A stretch of DNA of 64,000 bases from Fibrobacterota bacterium. GTDB lineage: Bacteria; Fibrobacterota; Chitinivibrionia; Chitinivibrionales; Chitinispirillaceae. The notes under the pieces were generated by a model. It worked only from the letters and a program-made list of their open reading frames with translations, ran no database searches and was not told where the DNA came from. The translations under genes were made by a program, and so were the position numbers. Where the stretch lies: assembly GCA_023436205.1 (NCBI GenBank), contig JAEZKC010000035.1, forward strand, positions 62,001 through 126,000, written 5' to 3'. Position 1 is the stretch's first letter. Every line of letters begins with the position of its first letter. This document shows positions 51,718 through 61,388 of the stretch, piece after piece.

Positions 51718-52401
51718 ATGAACAAACTTGAGAGGACGCTCGAATCCACTGTGGTGAGTCTACCCTCAAGAGAGCTGCTTAAGAAATATCTGGAGCCCAA
51801 ACCCCTTGAGCTCTGTCCGGAAATGACCGTCCTGCAGACGACCCAGGTTTTTGATTTTTGGGAAGAGTGGGAAAAGGAGAGCGGCAGTCAGAAAGACACC
51901 CCGTTCTGGGCAGTGGTCTGGCCTGCTGCGGCATTGCTTGCCCGTTACATTTTCGACAACCCTGCTTACGTTCGGCAGAAACGTGTTCTGGATTTGGGTT
52001 GCGGAAGCGGTATACCGGCTGTGGCATCCGCTCTGGCCGGGGCATTATCAGTGCAGGCTAATGACATCGATCCTCTGGCGCTTGAAATCGCCTCCTTGAA
52101 CGCTCTGCTTAACGGCGTTTCGATTCAGTTCAGTTGTGGTAATCTGGTGGAAGCCGGAAAAATCCCTGAAGCTGATGTGATTCTGGTGGCTGATCTTTTT
52201 TACAATCGTACTCAATCTGCCCAGCTTCTGGAATTTCTCCATCACGCCCGTTCTCTGGGTACCGAAGTGCTCATCGCTGATGGAAATCGCCCCTTTGCCC
52301 CTCGTACCGGAATCGAGCTGCTCAAGAGTGCCAGTGTGAAGGTCAATATGGAACTGGAGGGGCTGCCGGAGCGGGACGTGAGGGTGCTGGAGCTATTATA
52401 G
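51718..52401 (+). CDS. Class I methyltransferase resembling ETF-beta lysine methyltransferase
   Basis: A 227-residue SAM-dependent methyltransferase. TPFWAVVWPAAALLARYI leads into motif I VLDLGCGSGIPAVAS, then ANDIDPLALEIASLN, VADLFYN and IADGNRPF. The W-P before motif I and the D-x-F-Y after it are the pattern of the METTL20/ETFBKMT group, which trimethylates lysines of electron-transfer flavoprotein beta or ribosomal L7/L12. The start is ATG ATG behind GGAGG; the second ATG has the better spacing. Substrate assignment is inference. Confidence 0.8.
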   Translation: MNKLERTLESTVVSLPSRELLKKYLEPKPLELCPEMTVLQTTQVFDFWEEWEKESGSQKDTPFWAVVWPAAALLARYIFDNPAYVRQKRVLDLGCGSGIPAVASALAGALSVQANDIDPLALEIASLNALLNGVSIQFSCGNLVEAGKIPEADVILVADLFYNRTQSAQLLEFLHHARSLGTEVLIADGNRPFAPRTGIELLKSASVKVNMELEGLPERDVRVLELL

Positions 52402-52539
52402 GGGAAGAGGCCAGAGGACAGAAGCCAGAGACAAGAGGGCAGTGTACCGTCCTGAATAAACGGAAATGGAGTAGGTTTTGCCTTGGCATAACCCTTGCCT
52501 CTCCAATGCCCATACAGTTCTGTGCAAAGGAGGTCGGTA

Positions 52540-52851
52540 ATGCGTCATATGCGAATTCGTCCCGAGGGGGATTTCAGGGTTGTGGCGGCTACAGAAAGGT
52601 CTCAGGCTGCGATAATGGTTATAGAACCAAACCAAATGACCGGCAGTGTTGATAACATGCACCTTCACAGCGATCAGTGGCTCTATGTTCTGTCCGGCAG
52701 TGGAAAGGCCATCGTGGAGGGAATAGAGATAGCGCTGGAACCGGGAATTCTGCTTCTGATTGAGCCCGGTGAGGTGCATGAGATCTTTGCCGGGGAGCAG
52801 CGCTTGGAAACCATTAATTTTTATGCCCCTTCCGAATATCCTGCAGATTAG
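52540..52851 (+). CDS. Small cupin-domain protein
   Basis: A 103-residue single cupin barrel. The metal-site motif reads HLHSDQWLYVLSGSG with LIEPGEVHEIFAGE, giving two His, a Glu/Gln position and a third His. AGGAGG lies nine bases before the ATG. The small size suggests a sugar-phosphate isomerase-like or sensing role; nothing more can be said. Its stop overlaps the convergent PLP-enzyme gene by four bases. Confidence 0.85.
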   Translation: MRHMRIRPEGDFRVVAATERSQAAIMVIEPNQMTGSVDNMHLHSDQWLYVLSGSGKAIVEGIEIALEPGILLLIEPGEVHEIFAGEQRLETINFYAPSEYPAD

Positions 52852-53903
52852 GTTTCTTTTCGGAAGTAATGGTGAAATGCCGGTGGAAGACGGGTAAAGT
52901 CATCGGTTTTAACCAGTTTTGAAATGGGGCGGGAATTTTTGGTGTTCCAGAACAGGACCGGGGCCTCTTCTTTATCGGCAAGCAGTGCGGCGAATGTCTT
53001 TCCTGTATAGGTCCCGTCAAGGTGAATGCTTTCCTGTTCAAGCACGGTTTGGCATGCGTCAATAGCTTGCGGGGAATGGATCCCATATCCTTCCCCGAAA
53101 AAGTCATTGTTAAAATAGATGTCGCCTTCCTGAATTTTTACAATAGGGAATGTGGGGTCCGTTTCTCTGAGAAGCTCGTTGGTTTCTCTGAAAAGGTTTT
53201 GGAAGGCTTGTGGGTTGGCTACTACCTTGGGTACTACCCGAACCGCATGAATGCGACTTTGTACTCCCGCCACTTTCAAACCAAGCAGTAGCCCCGCAGC
53301 AGTTCCCATGGTACCCAGAGTGACAAAGATAGTTGGAAACCGGGGGAGAGCACCGATTCTGATCTGCTCTGCCAGTTCAAATCCTGCATTGACAAATCCA
53401 ATTGTGCCGACCGGAGAAGATCCTCCGGCGGCAATCACGTACGGTATCTGCCCCTCTTTTGTGCATTTTTCTATTATCCTATGCAGCGACCGTCTATGGC
53501 TTTCATAGTCTGGGTCCAGGTGCATTTCCGCTCCGGTGGAGAGATCTGCCAGCAGGTTCTCTTTTACCGACTGGGAGTTGGGCTGATCGAAAAGCATGAT
53601 GGTGGTTTTGAACCCTCTGGTGCAGGCGTAAACAGCTGTGGCCAGTGCATGGTTTGATCCTGCCCCACCTGTTGTAATCACCCTGTCAGCACCGCATCGC
53701 CGGGCCTCACCCAGTAGAAATTCAAGTTTTCTCACTTTGTTGCCTCCGTAAAGTTCCCCGCTCAAATCATCTCTCTTGATGAATATCTCTCTTCCACATC
53801 TTTCTGAAACACGTTCCAGTTTAGCGACGGGAGTGGGAAAGCAGCCCAGACTTATGTAGGGGACCATCGAGAGCTGGGGGAATGCTTTTAACATGGAAAG
53901 CAT
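52848..53903 (-). CDS. D-cysteine desulfhydrase/ACC deaminase family PLP enzyme
   Basis: A 351-residue fold-type II PLP enzyme. It has IKRDDLSGELYGGNKVRKLEF, with the PLP lysine in GGNKVRK, the substrate-loop ITTGGAGSNHALATA, AAGGSSPVGTIGFVNAG and TLGTMGTAAGLLLGL. The family includes D-cysteine desulfhydrase and 1-aminocyclopropane-1-carboxylate deaminase; which one cannot be told by eye. A second in-frame ATG nine bases in is an alternative start. Confidence 0.87.
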   Translation of the reverse strand: MLSMLKAFPQLSMVPYISLGCFPTPVAKLERVSERCGREIFIKRDDLSGELYGGNKVRKLEFLLGEARRCGADRVITTGGAGSNHALATAVYACTRGFKTTIMLFDQPNSQSVKENLLADLSTGAEMHLDPDYESHRRSLHRIIEKCTKEGQIPYVIAAGGSSPVGTIGFVNAGFELAEQIRIGALPRFPTIFVTLGTMGTAAGLLLGLKVAGVQSRIHAVRVVPKVVANPQAFQNLFRETNELLRETDPTFPIVKIQEGDIYFNNDFFGEGYGIHSPQAIDACQTVLEQESIHLDGTYTGKTFAALLADKEEAPVLFWNTKNSRPISKLVKTDDFTRLPPAFHHYFRKET

Positions 53904-54124
53904 GATCGTACCTTTCTTTTATATATAAACTGCTTAGAAAAATAGTTTCTGCCCTGTATGCTGGTTTTGGATGTGGGGGCAAGCTTTGAAATATCAATTA
54001 TAAGGGTTGCTTACTAAGCTTCATTTCAATCAGGCTTAATCTGGAACCAGTTCTTCTCGAAATGTCACTGAATGAGTAGACTTTAGATGTTTTGTTTTCA
54101 TTTCACGTAAAGGAGAGGGTTTTC

Positions 54125-56065
54125 ATGAGTTTCGGCAACAATCCTTTAGCTAAGTTAATGTTACCGGTACTGTTGTTCTGCGTTTTAGCTTTTTCTCAGA
54201 CCCCGTTGGAGCTTAATGGGGAGCTTCGGGTGGATGGGAATAGAATAGTTGGAGAACACGGCAATCCGGTTCAGCTTATGGGAATGAGTCATTACTGGTC
54301 TATCTGGGGACCACAGAAATTTTATAATCGCGGCGTAGTGAGCTGGCTTGCCGATGATTGGAAAGTGGATGTGATTAGAGCAGCCATGGCAGTGAGTCAA
54401 GAAGGAGCAGGTTGGATGCATGATAAGGAGTACCATACAAAGCTTGTGGACAGTGTTATAGCGGCAGCAGTTGATGCAGGTATCTATGTGATTGTTGACT
54501 GGCACACTCATGAAATTCACCTTGATGGAGCAAAGGAATTCTTCGGCATGATGGCTCAGAAGTATAAAGACTGCCCAAATATCATCTGGGAGATCTTTAA
54601 TGAGCCGGAGTATCAGACGTGGACTCAGATATCCGCTTATGCGGAGGAAGTGATTGCTACTATTCGTCAATATAGTGACAATCTGGTTCTGTGCGGGACC
54701 CGTTCATGGAGTCAACGGGTTGATGAGGCGGCGGCCAATCCACTCAGCGATAACAATACTGCCTACGTATTACATTTTTACGCCGGTACTCATGGGGCAT
54801 CCCTGCGCAGTATGGCAGAGCGGGCAATGAATGATGGAATTGCCATTTTCATTTCAGAATACGGTACTACCGACGCGGGGGGAGGAAAAGAGGATCGTAC
54901 AGTATATAAAGTGGAAACTGACGAATGGATCAGCTGGGCACTTGACCACAATCTCAGTATGGCTAACTGGTCTATCGCAGACTTGAGCGAGGTTTCGGCA
55001 GTTCTCAAGCCGGTTGCATCAAAGCTGGGTGGATGGAATCCGGAGACTGATCTAACCGAATCCGGAAAGTTCATCCGCCAATGGATAAGAACTGTTAATA
55101 CGGACAAGTATGGTGATGGTCCGGTGAATCTCACTGTAAACGTTATTGGCCCAGGGAGTGTGCAGATTTCTCCTCAGAAGGACAGTTACGAGAAGAATGA
55201 GACTGTAACGCTCAAGGCTGTTGCAGATGCAAATGGTCGCTTTCTTAATTGGAAAGGATCAGTATCCGGTCAGACTGATTCTGTTTCCATAGTGCTGAAT
55301 TCCTCCAAAAGGATTACTGCCAATTTTCTGGATATGGATGCTCCACTTGTGCAGAATGGGGATTTCTCCCGTGGCGATACGGCCTGGTCACAGTACATTC
55401 AGGGGAGTTCCGGAGCACTGGCGGAATTTTCCACTGACAGCAGTAAAATGCGGGCGGAAATCACCGATGCGGGAACTGCAGTCTGGCATGTGCAGTTTTT
55501 CCAGGGAGATATCGTGCTTCTGGGCGCTCACGAATATCAGTTTACATTTGAGGCGGCCGCAGATTCTGCTCGAGATATGGTGGTTTCTGTAAAGCATAAC
55601 GGTAGTCCCTACACTGAATATTTCGTAGATACCATCACTTTGGGAACAGACATGCAGAGTTATACGTTCACCTTTCCTATGATGGAGCTTGACGACAATG
55701 CTCGGGTGGAATTCAATGTAGGCGAATTCAGCACTCAACCGGTTACGGTTACCAGTGTGGGACTGGAGATAATCGGAACCATTCCGGTGCAGTGGAAGCC
55801 AGCGGTTTCCAAGTCAGGACACAACATCTTCAGTATCAGCCGCAAATCATCACTGGTGCAGATCGGGTTTGATCTGGGCAAAGCTCAGTATGGAGTCATC
55901 AGAATAGGGGACCTGCGTGGTCGTGTTCTTCAAACAAGAAACGTGGCTGGTGCAGGACTGCATTCGGTACTGTTTGATGGAAGCAGACATGCTGCGGGAA
56001 TGTACCTCGTGAGCCTGGAATGTGAAGGCAAGGTATATATGGAAAAACTGCTCCTCTCTAAATAA
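54125..56065 (+). CDS. Secreted GH5 cellulase-like enzyme with repeat domain, CBM and sorting tail
   Basis: A 646-residue modular enzyme. A signal peptide ends near residue 24. The GH5 domain (about 30-325) has VIVDWHTH, the acid/base Glu in IFNEPEY (E160) and the nucleophile in ISEYGTTD (E245), consistent with beta-1,4-glucanase activity. A small beta domain follows (331-412, GPGSVQISPQ, FLNWKGS), then a CBM4/9-like domain (413-565). The final 75 residues carry the tail pattern GDLRGRVLQ and AAGMYLVSL. ATG behind GGAGAG is chosen over a TTG 33 bases upstream. Confidence 0.9.
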   Translation: MSFGNNPLAKLMLPVLLFCVLAFSQTPLELNGELRVDGNRIVGEHGNPVQLMGMSHYWSIWGPQKFYNRGVVSWLADDWKVDVIRAAMAVSQEGAGWMHDKEYHTKLVDSVIAAAVDAGIYVIVDWHTHEIHLDGAKEFFGMMAQKYKDCPNIIWEIFNEPEYQTWTQISAYAEEVIATIRQYSDNLVLCGTRSWSQRVDEAAANPLSDNNTAYVLHFYAGTHGASLRSMAERAMNDGIAIFISEYGTTDAGGGKEDRTVYKVETDEWISWALDHNLSMANWSIADLSEVSAVLKPVASKLGGWNPETDLTESGKFIRQWIRTVNTDKYGDGPVNLTVNVIGPGSVQISPQKDSYEKNETVTLKAVADANGRFLNWKGSVSGQTDSVSIVLNSSKRITANFLDMDAPLVQNGDFSRGDTAWSQYIQGSSGALAEFSTDSSKMRAEITDAGTAVWHVQFFQGDIVLLGAHEYQFTFEAAADSARDMVVSVKHNGSPYTEYFVDTITLGTDMQSYTFTFPMMELDDNARVEFNVGEFSTQPVTVTSVGLEIIGTIPVQWKPAVSKSGHNIFSISRKSSLVQIGFDLGKAQYGVIRIGDLRGRVLQTRNVAGAGLHSVLFDGSRHAAGMYLVSLECEGKVYMEKLLLSK

Positions 56066-56335
56066 GTAAGAGCGCCTCCTTTGGGACGCCATACCCTGGC
56101 GTCCAATTCCCTTCAGATGGGCAATTGCCTTGCCCGTTTTCTCTTCAGTAATGCTTGTAAGCCCATCTCCCTTAATCGTTTTGTTATGCTGCCAAATTTA
56201 TCCCGGCAATCTTTTTTTAATAGCATCCAACTGATCATCGTAATAATTAAGGGTCATCTTTTAAGGGATGGCGTTTAACTTGAGCATTTAAGCAGGATGC
56301 TTGCAGTGAGTACAGAACAGACAGGGAGGTTTGTT

Positions 56336-56845
56336 ATGAGACTCGATACAATTGAGGATCTGCTTGTTGAACAGCTGCATGATCTTTACAGCACCGAAAA
56401 GCAGCTCACGGAGGCCTTGCCTAAAATGGCCCAGGCATCAAACTCCGAGGAGCTGAAAAAGGCGTTCAACGAGCATTATGAAGTCACTCGTAACCAGCTT
56501 AACCGCTTGGAAGATATTCATCAGAAACTGGGGCTTCCTCACGATGAGAGGACCAGCGAGCCCATAAAGGGCATGGTGGAAGAAAGTGAAAAGCTGATTG
56601 ATACGAGCGGGAATCCAGTGGTTAAGGATGCGGCGCTTATTGCAGCGGCTCAGAGAGTAGAACACTATGAAATAGCCGGCTATGGCTGCGCAAAAACCTA
56701 CGCTCATGAGCTTGGATACAAGGATGTTGAAAAGCTGCTGCAGGACACATTAAATGAAGAGGGGGCAACTGACAAGAAACTTACCCAGATTGCCGAGGGT
56801 GGATTTTTGTCGAGTGGTCTCAATGAACAGGCACCCCGCAAGTAA
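56336..56845 (+). CDS. YciF/DUF892 ferritin-like protein
   Basis: A 169-residue four-helix-bundle protein of the DUF892 family, associated with stress in enterobacteria. LDTIEDLLVEQLHDLYSTEKQL opens the first helix; paired carboxylate/His motifs include EHYEVTR and RVEHYEIAGYG, which would bind a diiron centre. The ATG at 56336 follows GGGAGG; an upstream in-frame ATG is weaker. A very strong terminator ends the unit. Confidence 0.9.
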   Translation: MRLDTIEDLLVEQLHDLYSTEKQLTEALPKMAQASNSEELKKAFNEHYEVTRNQLNRLEDIHQKLGLPHDERTSEPIKGMVEESEKLIDTSGNPVVKDAALIAAAQRVEHYEIAGYGCAKTYAHELGYKDVEKLLQDTLNEEGATDKKLTQIAEGGFLSSGLNEQAPRK

Positions 56846-56868
56846 TTATCTTGCATGCGGGAGCGGCC

Positions 56869-56917
56869 GGGCCGGCTTGCCGAAAAGCGACGTTTCGGCA
56901 GGCCGGCCCTTTTTTTG
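56869..56917 (+). terminator. Very strong intrinsic terminator after the YciF-like gene
   Basis: A near-perfect 17-bp stem from GGGCCGGCTTGCCGAAA with its complement, 7-base loop and TTTTTTT. It also separates the convergent nitroreductase gene. Confidence 0.92.
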
Positions 56918-56929
56918 TGCAATAGAGAC

Positions 56930-57790
56930 TTAGGCTTGAAAAATCCAGCTCGCAATGTACTCTGTGTTAGCTGGTAGATCCATCTTGATAGGAATTTTTT
57001 CCCAAAATCCCTCAAATCCTAGCTTGCCGGCTGCCAATTGGAAGTGAGCCATGCAGATTCCCATGTCGACCAGCTGCAGATCGGGAATGTTCATTCTTTT
57101 CATTATTGACCTGTAGATTGTCGAATGGGATGCAAAAAAGTGGAACCGGTTTTCATCGTCCCGCACCACTCTCCATGGTTGTTTGTTCGATGCCGATGGG
57201 GCAAGTCTGAGCATATCAAGCGCCAGTTCATATTTGTCGGTATCTTCTCTTTTAAGGGGAGTTCCAAACCCGCCTTTTAAGAATAAATCGCTCCATGGTT
57301 TTCGCTTTGCCGCTCCCACAGCCAGGCGTATCAGGCGATCTCTCAGAGGCCTCTTTTCAAGGGATACTCCGATGGGGGATATGCAGATTATTGTCGATCC
57401 AGCACTGAGGTTTAATCGGGAGCTGAAACTGCTTCGGTTGAAACTTCCCCCAAGCCAGCAGCTCCCCAGCCCCAGATCTGTTGCTTTCAGTATCGCGTGC
57501 TCAAAAACATAGCCGAAGTCCACAAGTCCCTCATTGCTGACCGGACCGGACCCGGCAATGAACGAACGCGCACCTCTGATCGTGCCGTATGCACCCAGTT
57601 CCTTTAGTTCTTTCGCGATATCACCCTGCACTGTTACATGTTCAATTTGAACCCTGTTTTCAAAGGGTGCTTTAACCTCATGAGCTGTAGCGCATATCTG
57701 CTTGAGGGCAGATTCCTCTATGGGCTTGTCTTCAAAGCTTCGATGGGAAAAACGTTGGGTGATTAATGCTTCAATATCGTTATTGAACAT
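56930..57790 (-). CDS. TM1586-type nitroreductase
   Basis: A 286-residue protein of the putative TM nitroreductase family, in which two halves each resemble a nitroreductase lobe. The first half has TQRFSHRSF and LGLGSCWLGGSFN; the second has LRLAPSASNKQPWRVV and MGICMAHFQLA. FMN binding is expected, the substrate unknown. The ATG at 57790 behind AGGAGAG is preferred over a start 114 bases upstream. A divergent AraC regulator gene is 292 bases away and could control it. Confidence 0.85.
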   Translation of the reverse strand: MFNNDIEALITQRFSHRSFEDKPIEESALKQICATAHEVKAPFENRVQIEHVTVQGDIAKELKELGAYGTIRGARSFIAGSGPVSNEGLVDFGYVFEHAILKATDLGLGSCWLGGSFNRSSFSSRLNLSAGSTIICISPIGVSLEKRPLRDRLIRLAVGAAKRKPWSDLFLKGGFGTPLKREDTDKYELALDMLRLAPSASNKQPWRVVRDDENRFHFFASHSTIYRSIMKRMNIPDLQLVDMGICMAHFQLAAGKLGFEGFWEKIPIKMDLPANTEYIASWIFQA

Positions 57791-58082
57791 ATACTCTCCT
57801 AATGTGTTTGGGTACTTGAAATAAAATATATCAGGCTGTTTCCCAGTGAACCGCAGTCTTCTATTGTTCAGATAAAAGATCATTTTGTCCTCTTTGATAA
57901 GCATTCACCCTTTAATTCCCATTCCTCAACGGTCTCTTGTTTCAGAAAATCCCTATCTATTACCAGAACAGGAAAAGCATGTATATTTTAAATCAATTTT
58001 GCAGGAAATTCCGATATCGGGGAGAAAGACATAGGCTTAAGTAGTAGTTTCAAGAGTTAGCTATAGAGTAATTGGAGAAGTG

Positions 58083-58889
58083 ATGTTTTACACTTATGTT
58101 ATGCCATCACCCGTTCTGGCCCCCTATGTCCGACATTACTGGGTATTGGAACTCGACCATTCAGATGATATTGGACGTGAACGAGTGATACCTTCCGATT
58201 CGATTCAGCTCATGTTTCATTATAAGAATCCCTTCTTGACTTTGAAAAGCGGGTCTGCATCTCTTCAGCCCCGTTCTTTTATCAGTGGAATCGACACCAC
58301 TTATTCCGATGCATCCATTTGTGGAGACTCTGGCGTGATTGCTGTAGTATTTCATCCATTGGGGGCATGCAGATTTTTTGATTTTCCTCTTCAGGAGGTG
58401 GCTTCCAGAAATGTGGGCCTGGCGGATATCGGATACAACTGTATGCTGGATCTTGAGGACCGGATCTGCAACGCTGAATCCAATCTGGAGAGAATCGCTG
58501 CAATAGAGGAATTTCTTGTCGGTCGTTTGAAAACTGAAAGCGATCCAAATATTCAGCTCATGAGAAAAAGTCTGGAGCTTATTGATTTCAGCAAAGGACA
58601 AGTGAGAGTCGGCGATCTGGCTAAAGATCTGTTTATCACCAATAAAACCCTGGAACGCAGATTCAAAAGCCTTGTGGGCATTGCCCCCAAGCATTACATC
58701 AGGCTTAAGCGCTTTCTTCATACAGTTCGCTCTCTTCAGGCTGTCGGCACCAGCCATTTAGTCGATATTGCCTATAACTCAGGTTTTTACGATCAGGCTC
58801 ACTTCATTAATGATTTCAAAACTTTTTCAGGTTATACTCCAAAAGAATACGTAAGCCTCTGCTCCACTCGCTCATATAGCGAAATCTGA
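58083..58889 (+). CDS. AraC-family transcriptional regulator
   Basis: A 268-residue regulator. The N-terminal domain (MPSPVLAPYVRHYWVLE, IPSDSIQLMFHY) matches the DUF6597 type seen in AraC proteins. The C-terminal double helix-turn-helix runs from about residue 160: VRVGDLAKDLFITNKTLERRF and later LVDIAYNSGFYDQAHFINDF. The start is ATG at 58083, directly after an in-frame GTG. It lies between the divergent nitroreductase gene and the short UvrA gene 84 bases downstream; either could be its target. Confidence 0.92.
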   Translation: MFYTYVMPSPVLAPYVRHYWVLELDHSDDIGRERVIPSDSIQLMFHYKNPFLTLKSGSASLQPRSFISGIDTTYSDASICGDSGVIAVVFHPLGACRFFDFPLQEVASRNVGLADIGYNCMLDLEDRICNAESNLERIAAIEEFLVGRLKTESDPNIQLMRKSLELIDFSKGQVRVGDLAKDLFITNKTLERRFKSLVGIAPKHYIRLKRFLHTVRSLQAVGTSHLVDIAYNSGFYDQAHFINDFKTFSGYTPKEYVSLCSTRSYSEI

Positions 58890-58973
58890 AAAACTGTTTT
58901 TGTCGTTTTTTTACAATTCCCTCTTCATTGCCATCACGTATAATTCCTAATCATTTCAGAAAGGGAGGGAAAT

Positions 58974-61247
58974 ATGGGAGAAGAAGCCATGAACTCAGGA
59001 AACTGCATTTTGGTTCAGAATGCACATGCAAACAATCTGAAAAACATCAATCTGGAGGTTCCCAAACACAGGCTTGTGGTCTTTACAGGGGTATCAGGTT
59101 CGGGAAAATCCTCACTTTTGTTTGATACTATCTACACCGAGGCACAGCGGCAGCTCATCGAGACTTTCTCCACTTTTGCGCGCACCCGCATGCCAAAGCT
59201 TTCCCGGCCTGATGTGGATGATATTTTGAATCTTTCCACCGCCATCGTGATTGACCAGAAGCGCATGGGTAATAATCTGCGCTCGACTGTGGGCACCGCC
59301 ACGGAGGTCAACACCTATCTGCGTCTTCTTTACTCCAGACTGGGTCAACCGTTCATCGGACCCTCTTTCCTGTTTTCTTTCAACCACCCCGAAGGGATGT
59401 GCCCGGATTGCCACGGACTGGGACAGAAAATCAAGGTGGATATAGAATTGATGCTTGACCGAAATAAATCTATTCGGGAGGGAGCGATCACTCATCCGCA
59501 TTACAAGGTGGGAGGGTTTCTCTGGAAAGAGCTCATAACTCTTCAGGTGGTTGATGTTGACAAGCCACTGAAGGACTTCACTGAAGCTGAGCTGAAAACC
59601 TTTTTATACTCGGAGCCAGTCAAGGTGGAAGGGGCCAGGGAAAAGCTTGCTTACAACAGGAACTTCGAAGGAATCGCCCGTAAACTTGAAAATGCCGCAG
59701 CCGGGAGGGCGGAAGGGGAGGCGGATGAGGAGGAGAAGAACGCTTATCTCAAATATTTCGTGTACCGGGAGTGTGAGAAATGCGGAGGATCCCGTGTCAA
59801 TGAACGGGCCCGCAGTGTGAAAATAAATAACCTTGGCATCGACGAGGTCTGCAGGATGGAGCTAACTGATGCACTTGCTTTTGTATCAGGAATAAGCGAC
59901 AAGATCTCTGAGCCTATTCTGCGTAAAGCACGGCTTCTGCTGGAGCAGCTTGTGGAGATCGGGGTTGGGTATCTCTCTCTTGATCGGGCAATAGGAACTC
60001 TCTCCGGTGGAGAATCTCAGCGAGTAAAGATGGCCAAGCAGCTTGACTGCAATCTGGTTGATCTGCTCTATGTCCTTGACGAGCCATCCATTGGTTTGCA
60101 TCCGAGGGACACCGAAAAGCTCATCGCTCTTCTGCATCGGCTGCGCAACAAAGGTAATTCCGTGTTTGTGGTGGAACATGATCCTGAAATCATCAGGGCA
60201 GCACAGTGGATCGTGGACATGGGGCCCAAAGCGGGGAAGATGGGTGGGGAAGTGGTGTATTCAGGCGAACCGCAAGGGTTGGTCGGTACCGAAAGCCTCA
60301 CTGGAAAATATCTGTTCTCCAGGGCAAAACCGGTATTTCACCGTCGGAGTCCTTCCGGTTTTTATGAAATCATAAATGCAACGGTCAACAATTTAAAAAA
60401 TGTTTCCGCACGCATCCCCAAAGGTGTTCTCACCTGCATCACCGGTGTTGCGGGAAGCGGTAAAAGCAGTCTGATCCATCAGGTGTTTGCAAAGCAGCAT
60501 CCTGAGGCTATAGTTATCGATCAGTCGCCCATCGGTAAGTCCTCCAGGGCAAATATCGCTACCTACATGGGAGTCTTTGATCTTATCCGCAAAGAGTTTT
60601 CGAAAGCCACCAGTGCCCAGGCGTCCCTGTTCAGCTTCAATTCTGAAGGTGCCTGCCCCAAGTGCAACGGACAGGGTGTGCTCACATTTGAACTGCATTT
60701 TTTGGATTCTGTTAAGATGGTATGTGATGAATGCGAGGGGAAGAGGTATAAGACGGAGGTTCTGGAGTACAAATATCAGGGCAGAAACATTGCAGAAGTG
60801 CTTGATATGACGGTGAGCCAGGCAGTAGAGTTTTTCAAGCCATCTAAAATCAGGAAACAGCTCGATATCCTTCAGGAGGTGGGTTTGGGGTATGTCAAAC
60901 TGGGTCAATCACTCAGTACCCTTTCCGGTGGTGAATCCCAGAGGCTCAAGATCGGCACGGAACTTCAGCGGACAAGCAATATCTACATAATGGATGAGCC
61001 AACAACCGGGCTTCACATGTCGGATATCGATAATTTTCATCGTATGGTGGAATTGCTTGTGAAAGGTGGCAATACGGTTGTAATTATAGAACATAACCTG
61101 GACATAATAAAATGTGCTGACTGGATTATCGATATGGGACCGGAGGGTGGTAAGGCAGGAGGGGAGATTCTTTTTGAGGGGACCCCGGAGGACCTGCTTT
61201 CTGAACCGCGTTCCTATACGGGAATGTTTTTGAGAGCAGTGCTGTAG
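58974..61247 (+). CDS. Short UvrA paralogue (UvrA2-like)
   Basis: A 757-residue UvrA-family ATPase, nearly 190 residues shorter than the uvrA at 2904. Both ABC modules are present: GVSGSGKSSLLFDTIY and LSGGESQRVKM in the first, GVAGSGKSSLIHQVF and LSGGESQRLKI in the second. Zinc cysteines occur in CPDCHGLG, CEKCGGSR, CPKCNGQG and CDECEGKRY. The missing stretch lies in the first half, where canonical UvrA binds UvrB, so this is likely a UvrB-independent paralogue of the type linked to resistance to DNA-binding drugs. AAGGGAGGG precedes the ATG. Confidence 0.88.
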   Translation: MGEEAMNSGNCILVQNAHANNLKNINLEVPKHRLVVFTGVSGSGKSSLLFDTIYTEAQRQLIETFSTFARTRMPKLSRPDVDDILNLSTAIVIDQKRMGNNLRSTVGTATEVNTYLRLLYSRLGQPFIGPSFLFSFNHPEGMCPDCHGLGQKIKVDIELMLDRNKSIREGAITHPHYKVGGFLWKELITLQVVDVDKPLKDFTEAELKTFLYSEPVKVEGAREKLAYNRNFEGIARKLENAAAGRAEGEADEEEKNAYLKYFVYRECEKCGGSRVNERARSVKINNLGIDEVCRMELTDALAFVSGISDKISEPILRKARLLLEQLVEIGVGYLSLDRAIGTLSGGESQRVKMAKQLDCNLVDLLYVLDEPSIGLHPRDTEKLIALLHRLRNKGNSVFVVEHDPEIIRAAQWIVDMGPKAGKMGGEVVYSGEPQGLVGTESLTGKYLFSRAKPVFHRRSPSGFYEIINATVNNLKNVSARIPKGVLTCITGVAGSGKSSLIHQVFAKQHPEAIVIDQSPIGKSSRANIATYMGVFDLIRKEFSKATSAQASLFSFNSEGACPKCNGQGVLTFELHFLDSVKMVCDECEGKRYKTEVLEYKYQGRNIAEVLDMTVSQAVEFFKPSKIRKQLDILQEVGLGYVKLGQSLSTLSGGESQRLKIGTELQRTSNIYIMDEPTTGLHMSDIDNFHRMVELLVKGGNTVVIIEHNLDIIKCADWIIDMGPEGGKAGGEILFEGTPEDLLSEPRSYTGMFLRAVL

Positions 61248-61305
61248 CTTTTGTTGATGCAAATGTTGCGATAATTAGCTTTAACCTTCAGCTGATACTA
61301 ATGTT

Positions 61306-61356
61306 GGATCAGCTCGCCCTGAGCCCCATACCGGGAGTCGAAGGGTGGGCTCGTCC
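61306..61356. repeat. REP-like palindromic intergenic element
   Basis: GGATCAGCTCGCCCT pairs with AGGGTGGGCTCGTCC in 14 of 15 positions (with wobbles) around a loop holding GAG and GTCGA. The words CGCCCTGAG and GTCGAAGGG are typical of a very common short palindromic repeat in bacterial intergenic DNA. One copy is seen here, between convergent genes. Confidence 0.65.
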
Positions 61357-61388
61357 AGCATAAAAGCATCCTCATTTTCAAAAATGTA

